Source: Microbacterium sp. YJN-G | Lineage (GTDB): Bacteria; Actinomycetota; Actinomycetes; Actinomycetales; Microbacteriaceae | DNA length: 64,000 nt | Reading direction: 5' to 3' | Assembly (NCBI RefSeq): GCF_015040615.1 | Contig: NZ_CP060402.1 | Coordinates: 3,410,001-3,474,000, forward strand | In this document: piece after piece, positions 58,504-64,000 of the stretch | Layout: each line of letters opens with the position of its first letter | How positions within the stretch are numbered: position 1 is the first letter of the stretch | Notes under the pieces: model-generated | Seen by the model: only the letters and a program-made list of their open reading frames with translations | What the model was told of the DNA's origin: nothing | Databases searched by the model: none | Translations under genes and position numbers: made by a program

Positions 58504-60183
58504 TCACGGCTTCGTGTCGTCGTGGTGCACCACGCGGCTGAGCTCGATCACCCCGCCGGGCAGCTCCCAGTAGTGCAGGCGGCGGGCGCCGGGGGTGTTC
58601 TGCTCGATCGACGAGCGCCAGCACTTCGAGCCGTCGGCGCGCACGACGTACGAGTCGTCGCCGCCCTCGCCGGTGCGCAGCCGGTGCAGCTCGCGCGCGG
58701 GGATCTCGCGATCGCGCCCGGTGACGGCGTCGACGCAGGCGCGCACCGCCTTGCTGAGCTGGTTCTCGTCGAGCGCGGCGAGCGAGTCGATGAACGCCGC
58801 GCCGAAGGTGAACTCGCGCAGCGGCCAGCGGGTGCGCTCGCCGGGGGCGGTGCGGTTGCCCCAGGTTCGTTCGATCTCGAAGCGGATGCCGTCTTCGGTG
58901 GGGTCGACGTGCGCGCGCTCCGCGGCGCGCCGGGCATCCCGCAGGGCGCGGCCCGCCTCGCGGCGGTCGTGCGTCGCTTCGGACAGATTCGCCTCGACCT
59001 TCGCGCGCTCGGCGCGCTCATCGGCGAGTTTGGCGCGCAGCTGCTCGTTCTCGGCGCGCAGGCGCTTGAGCTCGGCGCTGTCGGATGCTGTCGCCCCGCC
59101 GCGGCCGACGAGGTTCGTCACGGCGAGCAGGTCGCCCCGCAGCGCGGCGACCTCGTGCGCGAGCGCGGCGATATCGGCGCGGGTGGCGAGATCGGCCGTG
59201 GTCGGCGTTGCGGCGGGGGCGGATGCTTCGGGCGCCGGTGGCTGCTCGGCGGCATCCGTCGTTCGCGTTTCGGTCGGACGCGTTTCGGTCGGGCGCCCCT
59301 CGCCGAGCCAGGGCGCGCCGCCGGTGACGAGCGCGAGCGAGGGCACCAGCGGGGCCGACGGGTCGGCATCCGCGAGGCTGAGCGCGATCTCGTGACCGGG
59401 CTCGCGCCGCACCCGCACGCGGATGACGTCGCCGACCTGCAGCACGTCGCTGACCGGGCCCTCGGAGAGGTCGACGTCGCGGCGGCGCAGGATCACCGAG
59501 ACGCGCGGATGCAGCTGCACGGTCGCGCGCAGGTCGGTGACCTTCACGACCAGGGCGAGGGTGTGCGCGCCGTCGACGAAGGCGGCGAGGTCGGCCTCGA
59601 GTGGTTCGGGCTGCAACTCGCGCCCCTCGAGGATGCCACTCACCCGCTCGCCGGGGATGAGCGCCGCGGCGAGCGGGATGTCCGCCGGCAGAAGTGCGGA
59701 GGTGGCGGTGACGACCGTGCCGTCGTCGAGGCGCACCATCGCGCAGGTGTCGTGGGCGAAGAAGCCCTGAACGGTGCCGGTGACGCGACGGATGCGGGGC
59801 GCCGGCGCCGACTGCACAGTGCGCCGGCCGGTCTGCGCCATGGCGTCGTCGACGAGGTCGCCGGTGTCGGCGTGGTTCGGAAACCGCAGGTGCGAGCGGT
59901 GCCAGTCGGGGTCCGCGCCGAAGTCGACCGGGTACGAGCGGGCGGCGCCGTTGAACACCTGCGCCTTGGGCGGCAGCAGCTGTTCGAGGTGCTTGGTGGC
60001 GGGCCCGGTCGTGATCGTGACGACCTCGGCGATGCCGTCGAGCTCATCGCGCAGAGCGTCGATGTCGAACAGGAACTCGCCGTCGGTCGTGCTCGACACG
60101 AGCAGCAGCGGACGCTCACGCGGCATCAGGATGCGGGCCGCAAGCGCCTCGGCCTGCGGCGGGGTCGAGACGTCGGCGTTCAT
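58504..60183 (-). CDS. Unrecognised protein with S1/OB-like and coiled-coil regions
   Basis: This 559-residue protein belongs to no family I can name. An N-terminal alpha/beta region (PLLLVSSTTDGEFLFDIDALRDELDGIAEVVTITTG, residues 25-60) is followed by two S1/OB-like stretches (135-190, GTVQGFFAHDTCAMVRLDDG; 222-272, GDVIRVRVRREPGHEIAL). A Pro/Ala/Thr linker contains tandem PTETR (about 298-307). A coiled coil follows (about 368-425, ELKRLRAENEQLRAKLADER), then a compact C-terminal domain (430-559, YVVRADGSKCWRSSIEQNTPG, YWELPGG). No signal or membrane helix. RNA or DNA binding is a guess. Confidence 0.8.
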   Translation of the reverse strand: MNADVSTPPQAEALAARILMPRERPLLLVSSTTDGEFLFDIDALRDELDGIAEVVTITTGPATKHLEQLLPPKAQVFNGAARSYPVDFGADPDWHRSHLRFPNHADTGDLVDDAMAQTGRRTVQSAPAPRIRRVTGTVQGFFAHDTCAMVRLDDGTVVTATSALLPADIPLAAALIPGERVSGILEGRELQPEPLEADLAAFVDGAHTLALVVKVTDLRATVQLHPRVSVILRRRDVDLSEGPVSDVLQVGDVIRVRVRREPGHEIALSLADADPSAPLVPSLALVTGGAPWLGEGRPTETRPTETRTTDAAEQPPAPEASAPAATPTTADLATRADIAALAHEVAALRGDLLAVTNLVGRGGATASDSAELKRLRAENEQLRAKLADERAERAKVEANLSEATHDRREAGRALRDARRAAERAHVDPTEDGIRFEIERTWGNRTAPGERTRWPLREFTFGAAFIDSLAALDENQLSKAVRACVDAVTGRDREIPARELHRLRTGEGGDDSYVVRADGSKCWRSSIEQNTPGARRLHYWELPGGVIELSRVVHHDDTKP

Positions 60184-60225
60184 GTGCGGGAGTCTATGCG
60201 GCGGGTCTGACGATGCCGTGATGCC

Positions 60226-60624
60226 TCACTCGCGATCTGGTTTCTCGCCGGGCGCGACCACCGCGAGTCCACGCGCTGCGGCGGCGGCAGCGAGTTCATG
60301 GTCGTAGGTGAGGATGCCGTTGATCGCCGTGCCCAGACGTAGCGCCGTGGCGAGGTGCAGTGCGTCGAGGGTGCGCAGGCCACTGTGCAGATTGATGGCG
60401 GCGGTGGTGATGTCGTCGCCGAGCGAGACGAGCGCCACACGCGCGATGATCTCCTGCGCAGCATCCACGCCCACGAAGCGGCGGTCGGCGACCGCATGCA
60501 GCTCGACCGCCAGGAGAGTCGACGACACGAACGCGGTCCCGTCGGCGAAGAGGTGTCGCACGGCGTCGCTTCCCGGCTCGTCGAGCAGGGCCTTCGCGGC
60601 CGCGGAGGTGTCGAGGTAGATCAC
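60226..60624 (-). CDS. PIN-domain toxin (VapC-like RNase)
   Basis: This 132-residue protein has the PIN acidic sites: IYLDTSAAAK (Asp), TLLAVELHAVADR (Glu) and LRTLDALHLATAL with a C-terminal ILTYDHELAAAA (Asp). It would cleave RNA when freed from its antitoxin. The start is GTG at 60624 and overlaps the antitoxin stop (GTGA), the usual toxin-antitoxin coupling. Confidence 0.9.
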   Translation of the reverse strand: MIYLDTSAAAKALLDEPGSDAVRHLFADGTAFVSSTLLAVELHAVADRRFVGVDAAQEIIARVALVSLGDDITTAAINLHSGLRTLDALHLATALRLGTAINGILTYDHELAAAAAARGLAVVAPGEKPDRE

Positions 60625-60884
60625 AGTCGGTCGGCGCGCAGGTCGTCGAGGATCTCGGCGCTGGTCTTCGTCGCCGTGCTCGGCGGAATGGTCAGTGCCC
60701 CCTGACGGGTCGGCAGGGCGACGCGGCCGCTGGCGATGAGCTGCTGCCAATCGTCGCGTGCGGGCGGCGTCAGCTGCGCGATCGGCTGTCCGCGGTCGGT
60801 GACCGTGAGGGATTCGCCCGCGGCGACACGCGCCAGCACCTTCGCGGTCTGCTGGTTGAGTTCGGTCTTCGTCACGGTCCCCAC
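60621..60884 (-). CDS. Phd/YefM family antitoxin
   Basis: This protein of about 87 residues has TVTKTELNQQTAKVLARVAAGESLTVTDRGQPIAQLTP, the Phd/YefM DNA-binding fold, and a C-terminal tail for toxin binding (TSAEILDDLRADRL). Start is taken at GTG 60884; GTG 60875 and ATG 60929 are alternatives. The last would overlap the DUF2786 stop (ATGA) but gives an unusual NDLLLLLD start. It should neutralise the VapC-like toxin and repress the pair. Confidence 0.82.
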   Translation of the reverse strand: MGTVTKTELNQQTAKVLARVAAGESLTVTDRGQPIAQLTPPARDDWQQLIASGRVALPTRQGALTIPPSTATKTSAEILDDLRADRL

Positions 60885-60925
60885 CTGTTCAGCGTACGCC
60901 GCATCTAGTAGAAGTAGTAGATCAT

Positions 60926-61492
60926 TCACGGATCCGCTCGCCTGTCGTGACCGCGCTGCCGGTGTTCGCCTGGCTTCCCGAGACGGGCCCCGAAAGGTAC
61001 GCGCTCGCCGGCGGCGAATCCGCGGATGAAACCGCTGCGTGCGCGGCGCTTCTCACTCTCCGAGTCCCAGCGGTATGCATCGCGCACGCTCAGCCACCAG
61101 GCCCGCATGGCGACCATCGCCTGGAGCTGCAGGCTCGCTGTCAGCATCCGCGCCTGTCGCACGTCGGGCGCGAACCCGACCAGATAGAGCAGCGAGCCAC
61201 CGCCTGGCTGTTCGGCCACCAGAGGTCTGACTGTCTCGAGCGCGAGCGCCACGCTCGCGCCGGTCCCGCGGAGATTGCGCGCGTAGGTGCCGGTGAACAG
61301 CATCCGCTCCTGCACGATCGGCTCGCGACTCTGCCCGAGCCTTCCGTGGCGCTCGTCGACGTGAGCCTGCTCGATGCCGTACTTCACCATCAGGCGCTCG
61401 GCGTGCTCGGTGAGCGCCTCCGCCTCTTCCGGCGTCGTCTTCTCGGCCTTCGCGAGCAGCTTCGCGATCAGGTCGAGCTTCGAATCGTTCAT
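60926..61492 (-). CDS. DUF2786 domain protein
   Basis: This 188-residue protein has the DUF2786 start KLDLIAKLLAKAEKTTPEEAEALTEHAERLMVKYGIEQA and a body with YARNLRGTGASVALALETVRPLVAEQPGGG and RMLTASLQLQAMVAMRAWW. Phage and chromosomal copies exist; function is unknown. ATG 61492 follows GAGGGGGCCGCC. The last ~25 residues (RLGKPGEHRQRGHDRRADP) look unlike the family and may be altered. It ends at the antitoxin start. Confidence 0.82.
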   Translation of the reverse strand: MNDSKLDLIAKLLAKAEKTTPEEAEALTEHAERLMVKYGIEQAHVDERHGRLGQSREPIVQERMLFTGTYARNLRGTGASVALALETVRPLVAEQPGGGSLLYLVGFAPDVRQARMLTASLQLQAMVAMRAWWLSVRDAYRWDSESEKRRARSGFIRGFAAGERVPFGARLGKPGEHRQRGHDRRADP

Positions 61493-61676
61493 GGCGGCCC
61501 CCTCGTGTCGGGTGCTGTCGATTCTTCGCGCGCCCACGGACATAGGCGACGCTTCGGCCCGGGCGCCGTGGACAACTCCTGGGCCGAGTGCGCCTGTGCA
61601 GAGCGAACCAAGGCGCCCTACTGCGCGGAATGTGACTTCTTCGCCCGCGGCGCATGCGAATCGTCTTGCAAAACGG

Positions 61677-61687
61677 TACGATTCGTA
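61677..61687. promoter_or_regulatory. Operator-like palindrome before the thiolase gene
   Basis: TACGA-T-TCGTA is a perfect 11-bp dyad in an AT-rich stretch (GCAAAACGGTACGATTCGTA) 26 bases before the thiolase start, fitting a TetR-type regulator of fatty-acid genes. The regulator gene is not in the window. Confidence 0.4.
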
Positions 61688-61712
61688 TCAGTTGAATTCC
61701 CGGAAGGACGCC

Positions 61713-62933
61713 ATGACAGTGCAGATCAACGCCCGAGACGCCGTCCTCGTGTCCTACCGCCGTACACCCTTCGGCCGTGCGCGGAAAGGCGCCCTGGTCG
61801 ATGAGCGTCCGGAAGACCTCGCACTGACCGCCGTGCGCGCGGCGCTGGGTGACGTGCCGCAGATCGATCCGAACACTCTCGACGACTTCTATCTCGGCAC
61901 CGCCGTGCCCGAGGGTGCGCAGGGAGACAATGTCGCTCGCCGCGTCGCGGTGTACGCCGGGTACGACGGCCTGCCCGGTGCCACGATCAACCGCTTCTGC
62001 GCATCATCGCTGCAGGCCGTCGCCGCAGCATCCCGTGCCATCCGCTGCGGCGACGGCGATGCGTTCCTCGTGGCCGGCATGGAATCCACGTCGAGCACGC
62101 CACCAGTCTCCACTCACCTGCATCCCAGCGCGGCCGCGGCCTCGGCACGGTCCGGACGCGTCTTCGCAAGCGGGGAGGAGTGGGCCGATCCGCGCCTGGC
62201 CGGCGAGAAGCCCGACGTCTACATCCCGATGGGCGCCACGGCGGAATTCGTCGCGCAGATCACCGGCACGACGCGCGAGCATCAGGACGCCTGGGCGTTG
62301 CGCTCGCAGCAGCGCACCGCCGCTGCCGCCGCACGCGGCTGGTTCGAGGGCGAGGTCGCACCCCACATGCGAACCGACGGCGTGATCGTCGCCGCCGACG
62401 AGGCGCCGAGACCCGGCACCACGGCCGAGGTGCTGGCCGGGCTCACGCCTGCATTCCGCGAGGGCGGCACAGTCACGGCCGGCAATGCCAGCCCGCTGAA
62501 CGACGGGGCATCGGCGGCAGTCCTGATGAGCGCCGCGCGCGCACGCGAACTCGGGCTCACTCCCCGTGCTCGGATCCTCGGCGCGACGGCCAGCGCGCTC
62601 TCACCCGAGATCATGGGACTCGGGCCGGTCGAGGCGACCACGAAACTCCTTCACCGGCTCGGTCTCGCGGTGGCCGACATCGACCTCGTCGAGCTGAACG
62701 AGGCGTTCGCGGCGCAGGTCGTGCCCACGGTCCGCCGGCTCGGGCTCGATGAGGAGCGGGTGAACGTGAACGGCGGTGCGATCGCCGTCGGGCATCCCTT
62801 CGGCGCCACGGGGGTGCGCCTCGCGGGGACGCTCGTGCGCGCCCTCGAGGAGCGGGACGGGCGGCTGGGTCTCGCGACGTTGTGCGTCGGTGGCGGTCAG
62901 GGCATGGCGCTCGTCGTCGAGAGGCTCGGCTGA
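61713..62933 (+). CDS. Thiolase (acetyl-CoA acyltransferase)
   Basis: This 406-residue enzyme has the thiolase sites: nucleophile Cys in [18 protein letters not shown], His in [15 protein letters not shown] and the second Cys in [10 protein letters not shown]. It cleaves 3-ketoacyl-CoA with CoA or runs the reverse condensation. The ATG at 61713 follows GGAAGG. The thioesterase gene overlaps by one base (TGATG), so the two probably act on the same acyl-CoA pool. Confidence 0.93.
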   Translation: MTVQINARDAVLVSYRRTPFGRARKGALVDERPEDLALTAVRAALGDVPQIDPNTLDDFYLGTAVPEGAQGDNVARRVAVYAGYDGLPGATINRFCASSLQAVAAASRAIRCGDGDAFLVAGMESTSSTPPVSTHLHPSAAAASARSGRVFASGEEWADPRLAGEKPDVYIPMGATAEFVAQITGTTREHQDAWALRSQQRTAAAAARGWFEGEVAPHMRTDGVIVAADEAPRPGTTAEVLAGLTPAFREGGTVTAGNASPLNDGASAAVLMSAARARELGLTPRARILGATASALSPEIMGLGPVEATTKLLHRLGLAVADIDLVELNEAFAAQVVPTVRRLGLDEERVNVNGGAIAVGHPFGATGVRLAGTLVRALEERDGRLGLATLCVGGGQGMALVVERLG

Positions 62934-63334
62934 TGGGCGTCGTCGACCCCTTCATCGTCGGTGTGCTCGAGAACGAGCCGTCCTGGCGGTGGTTCGGGTT
63001 CACCATCGACGAGGCCACCGAGGGCCGCGCGACGGTCTCACTCATCGTCGATTCCGGGCACGTGAACGCGAACGAGATGACGCACGGTGCGATCGTGTTC
63101 GCGGTGGCCGACCAGGCATTCGCGATGGCCGCGAACACCCTCATCCCGCACGCCGCCACCGGTGACGCGCAGATCCACTACCTCGCGCCGAGCAGGCTCG
63201 GACAGCGCCTCGAGGCGAACGCCGTGACGTCGTGGGCGGATGCTCGTCGAGCCGTCGTCGACGTGACCGTTCGGGCTGACGGCGAGGCCGTCGCCACTTA
63301 CCGCGGCATGGCCCGAGCCACCCGACGCGCCTGA
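62933..63334 (+). CDS. Hotdog-fold (PaaI-like) acyl-CoA thioesterase
   Basis: This 133-residue hotdog protein has HVNANEMTHGAIVFAVADQAFAMAANT with the His-Gly of the PaaI family, and a second strand set DAQIHYLAPSRLGQRLEANA. It hydrolyses (aromatic or aliphatic) acyl-CoA thioesters, preventing CoA trapping. It is translated right after the thiolase. Confidence 0.88.
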   Translation: MGVVDPFIVGVLENEPSWRWFGFTIDEATEGRATVSLIVDSGHVNANEMTHGAIVFAVADQAFAMAANTLIPHAATGDAQIHYLAPSRLGQRLEANAVTSWADARRAVVDVTVRADGEAVATYRGMARATRRA

Positions 63335-63355
63335 GCACAGGGACCGCAGGTACGC

Positions 63356-63392
63356 CAGAGGCGCCGATCCGCGGTGCGGCTCGGCGCCTCTG
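63356..63392. terminator. Bidirectional terminator hairpin
   Basis: A perfect 12-bp stem (CAGAGGCGCCGA / TCGGCGCCTCTG) with a 13-base loop separates the convergent thioesterase and DapA-family genes. Confidence 0.75.
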
Positions 63393-63405
63393 ATTCTGCG
63401 ACGGG

Positions 63406-64000
63406 TCAGGCGCGGGTGCGGCCCGTGACGAACTCGCTGTCGGGAAGGTCGGTGACCGGCAGTCCCGATGCCTCGAGGGCTGCGCGAGCCTGCTTCATCA
63501 GGCGGTCGGGGATGCGCGGGGCGGGAGCGCGAAGGGCGCCGCCGTTGAACCCCGCGAGCCATTCCTGGTACTTCCAGCCGGTGCGGTTGATCACCGTCGT
63601 GCCGACTGCCGAGCCGGTGAGGATCGCCGTGTTCGCGGCGCGGGCGGGGGCGACCTGCCACCAGAGCTTCATCGCCTCCTCCCACTGGCCCTGCTGCGCC
63701 AGCCCGAACGCCTTCGGGAAGTAGTCGCTCATCCAGTTCGTGTTCGACGTGCCCGAGAACTGGAAGTCGATGACTGACATCAGCGGAATGGTCTCACTCT
63801 CGATCGGGCACGAGATCACGACCTCGTCGGCGAAGTGGTGTTGCATCTCCATGATGCCTCCGATGGTGGGGTAGCCCTGCTCCGCCTTGACGGCGACGAT
63901 GTTCGGGATCGTGTCGAGAACGTGGCGCACGAACGGCACCGGCATGCCCGCCGGATCGATCCGTTCGAAGCCCCAGGCGGGAAGTCCGAACAGCATGGCT
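63406..64000 (-). CDS. Dihydrodipicolinate synthase (DapA) family protein, partial
   Basis: The gene runs off the right window edge; about 198 C-terminal residues are visible. They carry the DapA-family barrel with the Schiff-base Lys in NIVAVKAEQGYPTIGG, then a C-terminal helical part (SDYFPKAFGLAQQGQWEEAMKLWWQVAPA). Members include DHDP synthase, N-acetylneuraminate lyase and KDG-type aldolases. The Lys context IVAVKAEQ, with Glu after Ala, and the unusual FQFSGTSNTNW suggest a sugar-acid or aromatic-aldehyde aldolase, not lysine synthesis. The N-terminus is needed to decide. Confidence 0.83.
   Translation of the reverse strand, partial: AMLFGLPAWGFERIDPAGMPVPFVRHVLDTIPNIVAVKAEQGYPTIGGIMEMQHHFADEVVISCPIESETIPLMSVIDFQFSGTSNTNWMSDYFPKAFGLAQQGQWEEAMKLWWQVAPARAANTAILTGSAVGTTVINRTGWKYQEWLAGFNGGALRAPAPRIPDRLMKQARAALEASGLPVTDLPDSEFVTGRTRA

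Noticed and set aside
60885..60929. ATG at 60929 as the antitoxin start
   Set aside because: It would add NDLLLLLDAAYAEQ before the family's normal beginning, and that stretch is the likely operator; kept only as an alternative because of its ATGA overlap.
1..64000. tRNA, rRNA, tmRNA or integrase-bound genomic island
   Set aside because: No cloverleaf-like or rRNA sequence, integrase or attachment repeats were recognised on reading; a covariance search was not possible here.

Overview
The window is a high-GC chromosomal segment from an actinobacterium, most likely Microbacteriaceae (Microbacterium-like). This rests on the GC-rich third positions, the abundant ggatgcc/gcatccg wobble pattern inside genes, typical actinobacterial families (SCO4848, DUF4242, DUF5107, CsoR/CstR, YtrA-type GntR) and dispersed tgagcctgtcgaaggg repeats. 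No rRNA, tRNA or CRISPR array was found.

Layout. 1-2.9 kb: end of a choline/glycine-betaine ABC operon, an AI-2E family permease and a chorismate mutase. 3.2-8.6 kb (minus strand): an ECF-like sigma factor, a small linker protein, a subtilisin-like protease without a signal peptide, and a TPR-CHAT (caspase-like) protein. This is the most unusual unit in the window. 8.7-13.5 kb: a phospho-sugar operon (SIS isomerase, ROK kinase, PfkB kinase, class II aldolase, DeoR repressor) behind a 30-bp operator-like palindrome. 13.6-20.7 kb: Lrp with a DadA-like oxidase, an MFS pump with an ArsR-like regulator, an SRPBCC protein with ArsR, and a GntR-controlled ABC transporter. 20.9-27.5 kb: a DUF5107 protein, an IS110 element with a possible bridge-RNA region, a second ABC exporter, a DUF4242 protein and an RsmC-like methyltransferase.

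27.6-31.1 kb: a complete glycine-betaine transporter (ATPase, permease, binding protein) with a long leader. 31.2-38.2 kb: a divergent locus around a YheO/DauR-type regulator. One arm has a KDG kinase, KDPG aldolase and rhodanese. The other has a truncated MFS gene, a DSD-type PLP enzyme, a D-aminoacylase and RidA. Together they could take N-acetyl-D-glucosaminate (or related acyl-D-amino acids) to pyruvate and glyceraldehyde-3-phosphate. 38.3-49.6 kb: lipase maturation factor, Gfo/Idh/MocA oxidoreductase, a membrane-anchored coiled protein, an aromatic monooxygenase locus with LysR, an SGNH hydrolase, a mannonate-dehydratase-like enolase with GntR, and a DksA/TraR protein. 49.7-55.8 kb: FMN reductase/HxlR pair, 6-phosphogluconate dehydrogenase, small membrane proteins, TetR, and a persulfide-stress operon (Cys-rich peptide, CoA-disulfide reductase-rhodanese, CstR-like repressor). 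56-64 kb: PurL, an unrecognised S1-like/coiled-coil protein, a Phd-VapC toxin-antitoxin, DUF2786, a thiolase-thioesterase pair and a partial DapA-family gene.

A feature that runs through the whole window is a set of long, often two-tier inverted repeats. They sit between genes and in several places enter or extend reading frames.
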